DNA of 64,000 nt from Lactiplantibacillus daoliensis (GTDB lineage: Bacteria; Bacillota; Bacilli; Lactobacillales; Lactobacillaceae): NCBI RefSeq assembly GCF_005405005.1, contig NZ_BJDH01000001.1, positions 186,001-250,000 of the forward strand, written 5' to 3'. The position numbers and the translations under genes were made by a program. A model generated the notes under the pieces. The model worked only from the letters and a program-made list of their open reading frames with translations. It had not been told where the DNA came from and searched no databases. This document shows positions 36,384 through 46,343 of this stretch, piece by piece. Position 1 is the stretch's first letter, and each line of letters starts with the position of its first letter.

Positions 36384-37177
36384 TTTTTTTTTTCAAAAAG
36401 CACTGCTCGCAAGGCATTAAACCCACCGGTATCACGTTTACCAAAGCCATAACCAATCTTGACTGGGGTCGCATCGGCTGGAAGTGGTCCAAATTCTGAA
36501 ACCAAGGTCTTCACCAAGCCCATCCCAGTTGGGGTGATTAATTCGGTATGAATGTCCAAGCGTTGATTGATTGGCACCTTACTGCCCACTCGCATCTGCA
36601 TCACAGCAGGCACGGGGACCGGCATTTGCCCATGCGCCACATTAATGAAACCTGAACCATCTGTTAACGGTGACGCAATCAACTGATCAATCTTCATCAG
36701 TTCCAATGCCACACAACAACCCACGATGTCCACGATTGAATCCAATGCCCCGACTTCATGAAAATGAACTTCGGCCAGTGGCATTTGATGAACAGTGGCT
36801 TCTGCTTGCGCAATTTCAGTAAAAATCGCTTTAGCGTGCGCAATTACGACTGGTGATAAGTCGCTAGCATCAATCAGTGCCAAGATGTCATTCAAGTGGC
36901 GGGCATCATGGTGATGATGCCCGGCATCTACTGTGTGACCAGCGTGATGATGAGTTTCAACAAAACCGTGGTCTTTACCACCGTCAACTTCAACATCGAA
37001 GCTGGTCCCGTAAATACTACTTTTTGCCAAGCGTTCTTGAGTCAACTGATAGCCTTTGACGTGCAACTTTTCAAGTTCTTGTTTTAACGCGTCGAAATCG
37101 AGGCCCAAATCTAACATAGCGCCCAGAAACATATCGCCGCTAATGCCGGAAAAGGCGTCCAAATAAAGTGTTCTCAT
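36380..37177 (-). CDS. larC1: LarC1, N-terminal part of nickel insertase LarC
   Basis: 265 residues. The family opening RTLYLDAFSGISGDMFLGAMLDLG is clear. A His-rich stretch near residues 74-94 (HHHAGHTVDAGHHHHDARH) is a natural nickel-binding segment. The frame ends right after an A10 run (36384-36393), in codons GAA AAA AAA AAC TAA. A slip of -1 there joins larC2. Third gene of the operon. The start ATG 37177 has GAGGAG somewhat far upstream. Confidence 0.94.
   Translation of the reverse strand: MRTLYLDAFSGISGDMFLGAMLDLGLDFDALKQELEKLHVKGYQLTQERLAKSSIYGTSFDVEVDGGKDHGFVETHHHAGHTVDAGHHHHDARHLNDILALIDASDLSPVVIAHAKAIFTEIAQAEATVHQMPLAEVHFHEVGALDSIVDIVGCCVALELMKIDQLIASPLTDGSGFINVAHGQMPVPVPAVMQMRVGSKVPINQRLDIHTELITPTGMGLVKTLVSEFGPLPADATPVKIGYGFGKRDTGGFNALRAVLFEKKN
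36384..36393 (-). promoter_or_regulatory. A10 slippery run for -1 programmed frameshift
   Basis: Ten A in the mRNA precede CTAAG. The zero frame meets UAA four codons into the run, and the -1 frame continues into larC2. The run can support slippage of both tRNALys and the polymerase. Confidence 0.8.
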
Positions 37178-37194
37178 TTTTAATTCGTACTCCT

Positions 37195-37935
37195 CTACAA
37201 TTGATTAATCATACTAGCGGAATAGGCCGCGCCAAAGCCATTATCAATATTCACAACCGTAATTCCTGACGCACAACTATTTAGCATCGTCAGCAATGCC
37301 GTCATGCCTTGAAAATTAGTTCCGTAGCCAATACTCGTTGGCACTGCAATCAGTGGTTTGTCGATCAAGCCACCAACGACACTAGCTAAGGCCCCTTCCA
37401 TCCCAGCAATGACAATCACAACCTTCGCTTGGCGAATCACATCTAGTCGGGCAAATAACCGCTGAATACCCGCAACGCCTACATCGTAGACTCGCTCAAC
37501 CCGATTGCCGAACGTTTCAGCAGTAATTGCGGCTTCTTCGGCAATCGGCATATCCGACGTCCCAGCCGTCACAATGGCAATATAGTCATCGCGCTTAGGT
37601 GTCGGAATGGTCCCAACTGTCATACACTGCGCCGTTTCATGATAAACCGCCTGTGGCAGCTCCGGCTTGATCACTGCAAATTTTTCAGCGGTCAATCGCG
37701 TCGTCAAGATTGGTTCAGTTTGCGCCGTCATAGCTTGAATAATGCCAGTGATCTGAGCGGCTGTTTTTCCGGCGCCATAGACAACTTCTGGGAAGCCGTT
37801 ACGACGTTGACGGTCCAAGTCCACCGATGCAAAACCCAAATCAGCGACTTGATTTCCAGCCAATTGTTTGGTTGCCGTGGCCGGACTGAGTTGTCCAGCA
37901 GCGACCGCTTGTAAAATTTCCAGTGTCGTTTTCAT
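37195..37935 (-). CDS. larB: LarB, nicotinic acid adenine dinucleotide carboxylase/hydrolase
   Basis: 246 residues. LarB carboxylates the pyridinium ring of nicotinic acid adenine dinucleotide at C5 and cleaves off AMP, giving pyridinium-3,5-dicarboxylate mononucleotide. The C-terminal half is PurE-like ([41 protein letters not shown]). The ATG overlaps the larA stop by one base (TAATG), so translation is coupled to larA. Confidence 0.95.
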   Translation of the reverse strand: MKTTLEILQAVAAGQLSPATATKQLAGNQVADLGFASVDLDRQRRNGFPEVVYGAGKTAAQITGIIQAMTAQTEPILTTRLTAEKFAVIKPELPQAVYHETAQCMTVGTIPTPKRDDYIAIVTAGTSDMPIAEEAAITAETFGNRVERVYDVGVAGIQRLFARLDVIRQAKVVIVIAGMEGALASVVGGLIDKPLIAVPTSIGYGTNFQGMTALLTMLNSCASGITVVNIDNGFGAAYSASMINQL

Positions 37936-39209
37936 TATTTAACGATAACTCCTAAACCATCTGGCACAACCGTGACCTTGGCATCCTTGCCTTCACGGGC
38001 ATAGGCTTTAGCCATCGCTTCTTCGATCGAAGTTGCCAATTCCATATGCATCCCAGTAATTAAGTCTGGATCAACTAAATCTGACACAAAGATCACATGA
38101 TGATGCACAAGAATCCGTGCAAAAATTTGGGCAGTCCATTGGTCTGGAATCGTTTTTAACCGTGGCGTATTAATTGCTTGATCCAAAAATTCTTTTGGAT
38201 CATCAACATCTGCTAAGTTATGGAAGAAGCCTTCACCACCATGACCATCACGTGCACCAGCAACCATGACGATCGTGCCGCCTTCTTTGTTGGTTGCTTC
38301 GGCGGCGGTCATCCCTTTAACAGCTTGATAAATGTTTTGATCAAGTGGGTAACCACCATTGGTTGAAATGGCAATATCACAATCTACACCGGGAACACTG
38401 GACAAGTCTTTGACAAAGTCACAGCCTACCTTATGAGCAGCTTCCATATCACCAGCAAATGACCCGATAATTTTCTTATCTTCGTCTAAAACAACATTCA
38501 AAATAAAGGCCAATTTAGCGGTCCGAGCAGCATAAACCATATCTTTATGAATTGGATTATGCATTAGGTTCCCAGTCCGGGCCTTTGGTGAATTAATGAA
38601 TTCACCAGAATGGTTCGCCATGATTGTCTTATATGAGGCAACCCCAGGTAAAACGGATTTACGACCACCAGAGAAACCGGCAAAGAAATGCGATTCAATA
38701 AAGCCTTCTGAAATTAATAAATCGGCATCCGCAGCGACTTTATTAATAATGCAATCACCACCCGAAGGTAACTGGCCAATTTTAACCATGGCGTCATCAT
38801 CAGTAGACACATGCATGACGATCTCTTCATTAGCAACGATATCCGCACCATATTTGTTAACTAACTCTTCATGAGTTGAAGGGCGATGGAAACCAGTCGC
38901 AACCAAGATACGAATACGAGCGTCTGGCGCAACAGAACGCAAGCGACGTAATAAGATTGGTGTAATGATATGTGATGGGACAGGACGTGTATGGTCAGAA
39001 CTAATAATGACGATATTTTTCTTACCCTTGGCGAGCGCTTCTAATGAGTCAGAACCGATGGGATTATCTAATGATTTCTCCACCGTTTCTTCTTCTGACA
39101 ACTTGTTATGATATGTTGCTGCTTCGGAAACAAGCTTACCAGCGAAGTTTTCATCCGGTATTTCAACAGTAATGGTCTTTTTATCATATGGTAAATTAAT
39201 TTTAACCAT
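37935..39209 (-). CDS. larA: LarA, nickel-pincer lactate racemase
   Basis: 424 residues from ATG 39209 (a second ATG at 39221 touches the ribosome-binding site). LarA interconverts L- and D-lactate by hydride transfer on a covalently bound nickel-pincer nucleotide. The [11 protein letters not shown] loop, the catalytic His of GFHRPST, the His of [11 protein letters not shown], the cofactor-anchoring Lys of GGRKSVLPG and the metal-ligand His of MANHSG are all present. First gene of the operon, which lies opposite larR. Confidence 0.96.
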   Translation of the reverse strand: MVKINLPYDKKTITVEIPDENFAGKLVSEAATYHNKLSEEETVEKSLDNPIGSDSLEALAKGKKNIVIISSDHTRPVPSHIITPILLRRLRSVAPDARIRILVATGFHRPSTHEELVNKYGADIVANEEIVMHVSTDDDAMVKIGQLPSGGDCIINKVAADADLLISEGFIESHFFAGFSGGRKSVLPGVASYKTIMANHSGEFINSPKARTGNLMHNPIHKDMVYAARTAKLAFILNVVLDEDKKIIGSFAGDMEAAHKVGCDFVKDLSSVPGVDCDIAISTNGGYPLDQNIYQAVKGMTAAEATNKEGGTIVMVAGARDGHGGEGFFHNLADVDDPKEFLDQAINTPRLKTIPDQWTAQIFARILVHHHVIFVSDLVDPDLITGMHMELATSIEEAMAKAYAREGKDAKVTVVPDGLGVIVK

Positions 39210-39221
39210 GTTTATGGGCAT

Positions 39222-39453
39222 CCTCTTTCAAAAAATGATTTTTTGCGCATGTCAATTGTTATACACGTCCTATTAATCGTTGTCTGTTACATTTAAAGTT
39301 TTCAAAAACGATTAACAAATGTATACTTTAAATGCGGTAGTCATCATTACAAAAGATTAGTATGCTTTTCTAAAGTAATTTGGCCCGTGAATGACAACTA
39401 AAAATTTACCGTCACTTGACACCCAAATTTACTAATGAAAGAACTGACCTAAG
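39222..39453. promoter_or_regulatory. larA-larR divergent control region
   Basis: The 232-bp region between larA and larR holds the inverted repeat CATTTAAAG (39290-39298) and CTTTAAATG (39326-39334), plus TGTCAATTGTTATACA-like dyad symmetry near 39250-39265. In L. plantarum LarR binds a palindromic Lar box here in response to L-lactate. I cannot say which of these two is the box. Confidence 0.5.
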
Positions 39454-40119
39454 ATGGTTTTAACTGATATTGAATATTTATTGAGTTATTTGGAAGTTCA
39501 TAATGTTCCCAAGATTCGCAAAAAACGCCATACCTACTTGACCTATCATGGTCTCGCAGAACACTATACTTACGTGCTAAAAGACGGCGTCATCAAGAAC
39601 AGTATCATTTTGCAAGACGGTCGTGAATTTAACTTATCCTACATTGCCAAACCTGATGTCATCTCCTTACTGCGAGATGAAGTATCCCGTTCGACGGATC
39701 AACCGTTCAACGTACGGATCGAATCAGATTATGCAACGTTCTACCAGATTAACCGAGTAGATTTTTGGAAATATGTTAACAGTACCGATGAATTGCAAAA
39801 TTATGTCAAAAACTACTATCGAAAAAAGTTATCCGAAAATATTTCTCGCCTGCAACGAATGGTGATGAATGGTAAAAAAGGAGCAATTTGTGCTTTTATT
39901 TATAGTTTAGTGGATCTCTTTGGCCGCAAGACACCGGAAGGCCTGCTGATTGATTTCGTGGTAACCAATGATGATATTGCTGGTTTTTGTGGCATTAGTT
40001 CTCGGAGCAGTGTGAACCGGATGTTATCTGAACTCCGTGCCGATGGTGTTATCTCGGTGAAGAATCATAAATTCATTATTCAAGACCTCAGTTACCTCTT
40101 AGATCAAATCGCAAATTAG
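39454..40119 (+). CDS. larR: LarR, Crp/Fnr-family activator of the lar genes
   Basis: 221 residues. An N-terminal cyclic-nucleotide-binding-type beta domain without cAMP residues (KDGVIKNSIILQDGREFNLSYIAKPD) precedes a helix-turn-helix (DDIAGFCGISSRSSVNRMLSELRADGVI, residues 172-199). LarR activates larABCDE and larR-MN-Q-O when L-lactate is high relative to D-lactate. The ribosome-binding site is weak, and a five-codon upstream frame (39434-39451) ends just before it. The nickel transporter follows in the same operon. Confidence 0.93.
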   Translation: MVLTDIEYLLSYLEVHNVPKIRKKRHTYLTYHGLAEHYTYVLKDGVIKNSIILQDGREFNLSYIAKPDVISLLRDEVSRSTDQPFNVRIESDYATFYQINRVDFWKYVNSTDELQNYVKNYYRKKLSENISRLQRMVMNGKKGAICAFIYSLVDLFGRKTPEGLLIDFVVTNDDIAGFCGISSRSSVNRMLSELRADGVISVKNHKFIIQDLSYLLDQIAN

Positions 40120-40133
40120 AGAGGTGCTCATCC

Positions 40134-41117
40134 GTGCATATCCCGGATAATTATTTAAGTCCTGCAACTTGTGGCACACTAGTTTTAGCCGTGGCCCCCG
40201 TCTGGACCGTTGCTGTCATCAAAGTCAAAGCGCAAATTAAAGAAAAACGAGAGACGTTACCGATGCTCGGTATTGCCGCTTCATTAGCTTTCTTAATCAT
40301 GATGTTTAACTTGCCAATTCCAGGTGGGACAACTGCCCATGCCGTGGGTGGGACCCTACTAGCGGTTCTAATTGGGCCGTGGGCGGCGGTTCTGGCGCTG
40401 ACCGTGACCGTGTTGCTACAGGCATTATTATTCGGTGATGGTGGCATCTTGGCCTTTGGTGCGAATGCCTTCAACATGGCGGTAATTATGCCGATGGTTG
40501 GTTATGCCTGCTACCGCGTCGGCGTTAAATTCAAACATCCTAAAGTCGGCTTATTCATTGGCGCCTATTTAGGCATTAATGTGGCCGCGTTAGTCGCTGG
40601 TATCGAACTTGGCTTACAACCTTTACTAGCGCACACCGCCAGCGGCGCGCCTTTATACTGTCCTTACGGCTTAAACGTGACTGTTCCAGCCATGTTAGCC
40701 GCCCACCTGCTAGTGGCTGGCTGGGTAGAAGCAATCTTCACCGTACTGGTGTATCAATTCGTCCACAAAGTTGCGCCGACTAACCTCTATCAAGTCACCC
40801 CGCAACGGTCACGGCGCCCATGGGCATACTTATTAGGTGGCCTGGTCGTGCTGTCACCACTCGGACTACTTGCCAGCAATACGGCTTGGGGCGAATGGAG
40901 TCCCGCTGAACTTAAACAACGCTTAGCCGAACAACATATTAGCCAACAAGCACCACAAGGCATGGTGCAAGGATTACATTTCAAGGCTCTCTTCCAAGAC
41001 TATACGATTGGTAATTTACCAATTAGTGTCGGTTACATTTTATCGGCGATTACGGCAGTTTTGATCTTCTTGCTTTTAATGCGGGGGCTACAACATGACA
41101 ACCAAACAACCAAATAA
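40134..41117 (+). CDS. larMN: LarMN, substrate-specific fused CbiM-CbiN nickel transport protein
   Basis: 327 residues. MHIPDNYLSP at the N-terminus is the CbiM metal-binding start, here with a GTG codon behind GAGAGGTG. Seven or so membrane helices follow. The final 80 residues (LGLLASNTAWGEWSPAELK onward) are a CbiN-like two-helix domain, giving the fused M-N type of nickel energy-coupling transporter. It supplies Ni for the cofactor made by LarB, LarC and LarE. Confidence 0.92.
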   Translation: MHIPDNYLSPATCGTLVLAVAPVWTVAVIKVKAQIKEKRETLPMLGIAASLAFLIMMFNLPIPGGTTAHAVGGTLLAVLIGPWAAVLALTVTVLLQALLFGDGGILAFGANAFNMAVIMPMVGYACYRVGVKFKHPKVGLFIGAYLGINVAALVAGIELGLQPLLAHTASGAPLYCPYGLNVTVPAMLAAHLLVAGWVEAIFTVLVYQFVHKVAPTNLYQVTPQRSRRPWAYLLGGLVVLSPLGLLASNTAWGEWSPAELKQRLAEQHISQQAPQGMVQGLHFKALFQDYTIGNLPISVGYILSAITAVLIFLLLMRGLQHDNQTTK

Positions 41118-41925
41118 TTTACCGACTTGGCTCGAACAACCTAATCAGCTGACCAGTCAGCCACAACGTCATAATTTTTTGGCGCATAACCAACAACATT
41201 TACAACATTTGTTGGCTCGGCTATCACAACCATTACCCGCAGTTCAATCAAAGCGATGGCAACTCAGTCCCTCAATTAGTTTGCTTCGCTTAGGTATTTT
41301 GATCCTATTGATTGCTTTAACCAACAATACAGGTTGGCTCTGGGTTCTGGGGTTGTTACTTGCAGGACACCTTCTCCAGCTATCTCCCTCCCAACTACGC
41401 CGCTTCAGTCGTAGTTGGTTGTTGAGTACATTGATTGCGCTGCTCGTGGTATTACCTAGCTATTGGCTCGTTGGACCCGCCACGGTTTTGTTATTTGGCT
41501 TTAAAACCGGCTTAATCTTAGCCAGTACACAATATTATCGATTAACCACAACTTTTCAAGAACTCTTATCAGGTTTAAAAACCTTACACTGTCCCAATAT
41601 ATTTATCATGACGCTGGCCATCGCCATCACCTACTTACGAATGCTGGGTCATTATCTGCTGCAAACAATGATGGCGCTAGATATGCGGATGGTTGCGCCA
41701 GCCAAACATCCTTACCGCTTGATTGGTACCCTCTTTGGTAATCTCTTTCTAAAGAGTCACGCATATGCACTAGAACTGTACGCTGCCATGGAAGCACGAG
41801 GTTTTAATGGCCATTATGTCAATCAACCGGCAACCACTAATCGTTGGCATGATATGTTAACCTTGACCCCTTACTTAGTTTTAGTCGCTGTGTTTATTTT
41901 TGGGAGAACTTATGGCATTAATTAA
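41095..41925 (+). CDS. larQ: LarQ, energy-coupling transmembrane protein (CbiQ-like)
   Basis: 276 residues. The first 55 are polar and Gln/His-rich, then five membrane helices. The coupling-helix motif ALDMRMVAPAKHPYR and AMEARGFNG are the CbiQ signatures which contact the ATPase. The ATG overlaps larMN by 23 bases and the gene overlaps larO by 14 bases, so all three are translated together. Confidence 0.93.
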   Translation: MTTKQPNNLPTWLEQPNQLTSQPQRHNFLAHNQQHLQHLLARLSQPLPAVQSKRWQLSPSISLLRLGILILLIALTNNTGWLWVLGLLLAGHLLQLSPSQLRRFSRSWLLSTLIALLVVLPSYWLVGPATVLLFGFKTGLILASTQYYRLTTTFQELLSGLKTLHCPNIFIMTLAIAITYLRMLGHYLLQTMMALDMRMVAPAKHPYRLIGTLFGNLFLKSHAYALELYAAMEARGFNGHYVNQPATTNRWHDMLTLTPYLVLVAVFIFGRTYGIN

Positions 41926-42643
41926 ATTAACCAATATTAGTTATGATTATCCAAATACTTGTGGCTTAGACCACCTCAACCTTGAGATCAATACCGGTGA
42001 CTTCATTTGCTTAATGGGGCCCAATGGTTCCGGTAAATCAACGCTGTTGCGCATCTTAAGCGGCCTCGAAACCGCCAGCCAAGGCGACTACCAGTTTGAT
42101 GATCAAGCGATTACAGCGGCTTATTTAGCTGATCCACAAGACCGTCAACGGCTACATCAGCAGATTGGCCTGGTCTTTCAAAATACGGATGTACAACTTT
42201 TTAACACTTCTGTCGCAGACGAAGTTGCCTTTGGGCCTCGTCAACTGGGCTTACCAGAAGCTGAAATTGCCCAACGCGTCACGGATTGTCTGGAGTTAAC
42301 GCATAGTTCAGAACTCCGTGACCGCGTGCCTTATCAGTTATCTGGTGGCGAAAAAAAGCGCGTTGCTTTAGCAAGCGTCCTCGCCTTAAATCCGACCGTC
42401 TTACTTTTAGACGAACCGCTGAACGGCTTAACAATTGCCGCACAACAACAAATGTTGACCTTGCTGCAAACATTACAGGCTGCCGGTAAAACAATTATTA
42501 TGGCAAGCCACAATTTTAAACAGGTTCAAGCCGTTGAACCACGGTTCGTTATCTTCAACGCTGATCATCAAATTCAAGCAGATCTCACTGCTGCGGAATT
42601 GGCTACTCAGCCAGAGCAACAAGCGGAATTACTAACCTTATAA
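41912..42643 (+). CDS. larO: LarO, energy-coupling ATPase (CbiO-like)
   Basis: 243 residues from ATG 41912 (GGGAGAA upstream; a TTG at 41900 is unlikely). Walker A GPNGSGKST, Q-loop FQNTDVQLFN with the extra residues of CbiO ATPases, signature LSGGEKKRVALASVLA, and Walker B VLLLDEPLNGL are intact. It completes the nickel importer and ends just before a strong terminator. Confidence 0.94.
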   Translation: MALIKLTNISYDYPNTCGLDHLNLEINTGDFICLMGPNGSGKSTLLRILSGLETASQGDYQFDDQAITAAYLADPQDRQRLHQQIGLVFQNTDVQLFNTSVADEVAFGPRQLGLPEAEIAQRVTDCLELTHSSELRDRVPYQLSGGEKKRVALASVLALNPTVLLLDEPLNGLTIAAQQQMLTLLQTLQAAGKTIIMASHNFKQVQAVEPRFVIFNADHQIQADLTAAELATQPEQQAELLTL

Positions 42644-42644
42644 T

Positions 42645-42684
42645 AAAAATCGTCCCGATCAATTATTGATCAGGACGATTTTTT
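42645..42684. terminator. Terminator of the larR-MN-Q-O operon
   Basis: A 17-bp stem with one mismatch (42645-42661 with 42667-42683) ends in a T run. Confidence 0.9.
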
Positions 42685-42735
42685 GCTTTTAATTGAAAGC
42701 TGGAATAGCCTGTTACGCTACGTAGGCCAGAGGAA

Positions 42736-43182
42736 ATACCCGATTACTGCCGCTTCCGGTTGTTGCCGATAACATGCGGACGAGGGACCAGTCCAAGCCT
42801 CAGAAACGTCTTGAACCTCGCCCGGAAACTTTGCTAAGACCGCAAATCTCCCGAACCATCCGTGTGGTGTAAGGCCGGCTAAAAGAACGCCGGTCAAACG
42901 CCACCTTCACGTTCGATGCTATCAGCACACCCTCCAGTTAACCAGTAATTCTTTTTTATCAATCTGTTATTTACACTTAGCGGAGTCAGTCAAAATCGGT
43001 ATGCAGTGTCGGTAAGATTAGTCGGCGTTCTTGGCTGACTAATCTTACGGGGCAGTTCAAAGACGTGTTTTTCCGGCTTTGAATTGAGGCACTAGAACGC
43101 ACTTCGGCTGGCACCGTCCCCCACAGCACACCGATTTTAACTGACGGAGCGCTGAGCTTGGACGTAACCGATTACTGGTAGG
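42736..43182 (-). repeat. About 450-bp structured repeat, copy C (inverted)
   Basis: Opposite orientation to copies A, B and D. The right-half arm CGGTTGTTGCCGATAACATG starts at 42758, and the left-half mirror arms are near 42975 (GAGTCAGTCAAAATCGGTATGC) and 43125 (GCACACCGATTTTAACTGACGG). The GTAAGATTAGTC/GACTAATCTTAC hairpin is perfect here (near 43010-43045). It fills most of the gap between the convergent larO and amino acid permease genes. Confidence 0.85.
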
Positions 43183-43210
43183 ACTTGTTTTTTTGATACT
43201 TTCATAGTTT

Positions 43211-43864
43211 TTAAGCTAATTTCTTATCTAGGATTCGAGATAACACGGATAACGCATAGCAGATCACGAAGTACATCAATGCGACCATCAAGAACATCGG
43301 AATGATGAACGCTGAATTTTGGCCGTAAATGATTTGGGCATGGTTTAATAACTCCGGTAGCACAATGATCGTTGCCAAAGACGTATCCTTAATCAGTGAA
43401 ATAAATTGGCTCACAATGGTCGGAATCGTCTTCTTAATCGCTTGTGGAAAGACAATGTGCCACAACGCTTGCACATAGGTCATCCCGTTGGCTCTAGCGC
43501 CTTCCATTTGACCATAGTCAACGGCTAAAATCCCTGAACGAACGATTTCTGCTAACATTGCCGATTCAAAAATTGTCATTGCAAGCATCGCCGCAAACAA
43601 GATTCCGGGTTTAAAACCAAGGTGTGGCAAACCGAAATACGTGAAGAAAATAATCAAGATTAATGGTAAATTACGGACAATGTCCACTACAAAACCAACA
43701 ATCGCGGACAGATATTTAATTTTAACGTACCGCAATACTCCTAAAATTGAGCCAATAATAAAACTCGCAATAATCGAGATTAACGACACTTCAACGGTCA
43801 CCCAGAGGCCATCGAGTAAGAATAGAATATTAACCCAAGAATAAGCATCAATAAAATTTTGCAT
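43211..43864 (-). CDS. Polar amino acid ABC permease (GlnP/GltK-like)
   Basis: 217 residues, five membrane helices. The EAA-type loop MEGARANGMTYVQALWHIVFPQAIKKTIP near residue 120 is that of the HisM/GlnP family. It is the last gene of a four-gene operon in which a second, similar permease lies 15 bases upstream. Together they form a heterodimeric channel for polar amino acids, probably glutamate, glutamine or aspartate. It ends directly beside structured repeat copy C, with no separate terminator seen. Confidence 0.9.
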   Translation of the reverse strand: MQNFIDAYSWVNILFLLDGLWVTVEVSLISIIASFIIGSILGVLRYVKIKYLSAIVGFVVDIVRNLPLILIIFFTYFGLPHLGFKPGILFAAMLAMTIFESAMLAEIVRSGILAVDYGQMEGARANGMTYVQALWHIVFPQAIKKTIPTIVSQFISLIKDTSLATIIVLPELLNHAQIIYGQNSAFIIPMFLMVALMYFVICYALSVLSRILDKKLA

Positions 43865-43879
43865 ATTTGGCCACCTCCT

Positions 43880-44518
43880 TTAAGCTAACCGTTTTTCTAA
43901 GTGCCGCATGTAATAACTTAATGGTAACGTGATGATCAAATAAAAGACCCCCACGACCATATAACTATTGATGGTATCCAATGATAATGATGCAATCGAA
44001 TTACCTTGATACATCAGATCAAAACCAGCAACGAACGCCAGCACGGATGAGTTTTTAACCAAGTTGATGAATTGGTTACCCAACGGTGGAATCACGATCT
44101 TAAACGCTTGTGGCAACACAATATGCTGCATCGCTTGCCAATAGGTTAACCCATTCGACCGCGCGCCTTCCATCTGACCAGTATCAACAGATTGAATCCC
44201 GGCCCGAACTGTTTCAGCAATGAAAGACGACGTGTAGATGGTCAACCCAATCGTTCCCGCGGTGAAGCCATCAATTTTAGCAACGTACATCGGAATGATG
44301 ACATAGAAGAACATCGCAATGACTAGCAACGGAATGTTTCGGAACAACTCGATATAAATTCGACCGATAATCCGCATTGCCCGATTTGGTAAGACTTCAA
44401 AGATCGCAAACATCGTCCCAATAATCGTACTGAAGACCAGTGCAATCAGACTAGACAGTAAGGTATAGCCGAGCCCCTGAATCAACTCTGACCAGTAGTG
44501 CGTTAGAATATACCACAT
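43880..44518 (-). CDS. Polar amino acid ABC permease (GlnP/GltJ-like)
   Basis: 212 residues, homologous to the next permease (MEGARSNGLTYWQAMQHIVLPQAFKIVIP is its coupling loop). Start ATG 44518 touches the stop of the binding-protein gene. The two permeases probably pair as a heterodimer. Confidence 0.9.
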   Translation of the reverse strand: MWYILTHYWSELIQGLGYTLLSSLIALVFSTIIGTMFAIFEVLPNRAMRIIGRIYIELFRNIPLLVIAMFFYVIIPMYVAKIDGFTAGTIGLTIYTSSFIAETVRAGIQSVDTGQMEGARSNGLTYWQAMQHIVLPQAFKIVIPPLGNQFINLVKNSSVLAFVAGFDLMYQGNSIASLSLDTINSYMVVGVFYLIITLPLSYYMRHLEKRLA

Positions 44519-45354
44519 TAGCGCGACGCCTCCTTATAGTCAAAGCCAGCGACATTACCAAACCACTTCTTTAAGATGCGGTTATACGTGCCATCAGCTT
44601 CAATTTCTATTAATGCTTGATTAACTTCCTTTTTGAATGGTGCTTGGCCCTTATTGATGGCAATCCCATACGGTTCCTTGGTGAAGGTTCCCCCAACAAC
44701 TTCGTAACCTGGATTTTGTGAGGCCATCCCATATAAAATCCCATTATCAGTTGTTAAAGCGACCCCTTGACCAGATTTCAATGCCGTCATGGCCTGCGCA
44801 TAATCCGATAATTCAAGCACTTTCGCTTTCGGTGCGAACTTTTTAATGTTCGCAACTGAGTTGGCCCCCGTGACACCGATTACCTTGGTACCAGTTTTAT
44901 TCAAGTCTTGAACTGACTTGATTGAGCTACCCTTTTTGACTAATAAGGATTGACCAGCATCAAAATAGGACTTTGAAAAATCAACTTGCTTTTCGCGTTC
45001 TGGCGTAATGGTCATCGTTGCAATAATTGCATCGATATTTCCATTCTTCAGCAATGGAATTCGTGTTTGACTCGTGACTTGCACAAATTTAGCCTTACCG
45101 TTCTTGCCTAAAATCTTCTTAGTAATCGCAGTTGCGATGTCCGCATCGAAACCTTTAATCGTATTATCCTTCACGTCCATCAACCCGAATAACTTGGTGT
45201 CGGCTTTGACACCCCAGGTAATCGTGTTGCTGGCGCGATCATTGGTTAACACGTCTTGTTGTGATAATGATTTTCGTGAGCCACAGGCGGTTAAAAATAC
45301 TGTCAGCAGGCCTAACATGCCAATGACCACGAGATATCGTGTAAACTTTTTCAT
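44518..45354 (-). CDS. Amino acid ABC transporter substrate-binding lipoprotein
   Basis: 278 residues. The signal peptide ends in the lipobox LTAC (Cys at about residue 24), so it is anchored to the outer face of the membrane. ITWGVKADTKLFGLMDVKDNTIKGFDADIATAITKKI and AIIATMTITPEREKQVDFSKSYFDAG are the family 3 (polar amino acid) binding motifs. Acidic substrates such as Glu or Asp are likely, though Gln cannot be excluded. Confidence 0.93.
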   Translation of the reverse strand: MKKFTRYLVVIGMLGLLTVFLTACGSRKSLSQQDVLTNDRASNTITWGVKADTKLFGLMDVKDNTIKGFDADIATAITKKILGKNGKAKFVQVTSQTRIPLLKNGNIDAIIATMTITPEREKQVDFSKSYFDAGQSLLVKKGSSIKSVQDLNKTGTKVIGVTGANSVANIKKFAPKAKVLELSDYAQAMTALKSGQGVALTTDNGILYGMASQNPGYEVVGGTFTKEPYGIAINKGQAPFKKEVNQALIEIEADGTYNRILKKWFGNVAGFDYKEASR

Positions 45355-45374
45355 AGACGACCCTCCCCGGCTGA

Positions 45375-46115
45375 CTAGTGTGTGATAATTTTGCTCAAGA
45401 ATTGACGCGCTCGTTCATTAGTTGGTTCACCATCAAAGAATTGTTCCTTACGGTCATCCTCTAAGATCTCGCCATCTGCCATGAAGATTACTCGGTCAGC
45501 AACTTCACGGGCAAAACCCATTTCATGGGTAACGACCAGCATCGTCATACTGGAATCCTCAGCAACATTCTTCATCACGTTTAACACGTCATCGATCATT
45601 TCGGGATCTAGTGCGGAGGTTGGTTCGTCAAATAACAAACATTTTGGCTTCATTGCTAATGACCGTGCAATGGCAATTCGTTGCGATTGACCACCAGAGA
45701 GTTGACTCGGCAAATTGCCGGCCTTATCTGCTAACCCAACACTGTCTAGCAAATCCATCGCCAACTTTTTATTTTCAGCTTCTGGTCGTTTTAAAACTAA
45801 CCGTGGTGCAATCATGATATTTTCTAAGACAGTCTTATTCGCATAGAGGTTAAAGTGCTGGAACACCATGCCGACATTTTTACGAATCTTATTCATATCA
45901 GTCTTTTTATCGGCTAAATCAAAACCCGTGACTAATAACTGACCCGATTGAACGCGTTCCAAACCATTAACGGTCCGAATCAAAGTACTTTTACCGGAAC
46001 CAGACGGTCCAATCAAAACCACTTTTTCGCCTTCGTTAATTGTTAAATTAATATTTTTTAGGGCGTGGAATTCTCCGTAATACTTTTCCACGTTATGAAA
46101 TTCGATCATTGACAT
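45375..46115 (-). CDS. Amino acid ABC transporter ATPase (GlnQ-like)
   Basis: 246 residues from ATG 46115, chosen because GGTGA lies just upstream and homologues start with MIEFHNV; the frame stays open to 46157. Walker A GPSGSGKST, signature LSGGQSQRIAIARSLA, Walker B LLFDEPTSALDPE and H-loop THEMGFA are intact. First gene of the operon. Confidence 0.93.
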   Translation of the reverse strand: MSMIEFHNVEKYYGEFHALKNINLTINEGEKVVLIGPSGSGKSTLIRTVNGLERVQSGQLLVTGFDLADKKTDMNKIRKNVGMVFQHFNLYANKTVLENIMIAPRLVLKRPEAENKKLAMDLLDSVGLADKAGNLPSQLSGGQSQRIAIARSLAMKPKCLLFDEPTSALDPEMIDDVLNVMKNVAEDSSMTMLVVTHEMGFAREVADRVIFMADGEILEDDRKEQFFDGEPTNERARQFLSKIITH

Positions 46116-46343
46116 GGCGTCACCATCGCTTTCTTTTGCCAGACATTTACCTGACATTTTTATTTAATCGCATTAATCTTTTTGTTAATAAATCCTTATT
46201 CTTCGTTAATGCTATTTAAATAGTTTAATACATAATTAGTAAATCTGTCAAAAAACAAGCAAATATTGGCCGTAATCAACAAAATTGTGGGTCTTCTTGT
46301 CGTATTTTTAGGCTAATTTGACCGAAAATAATGTGAATTATTC

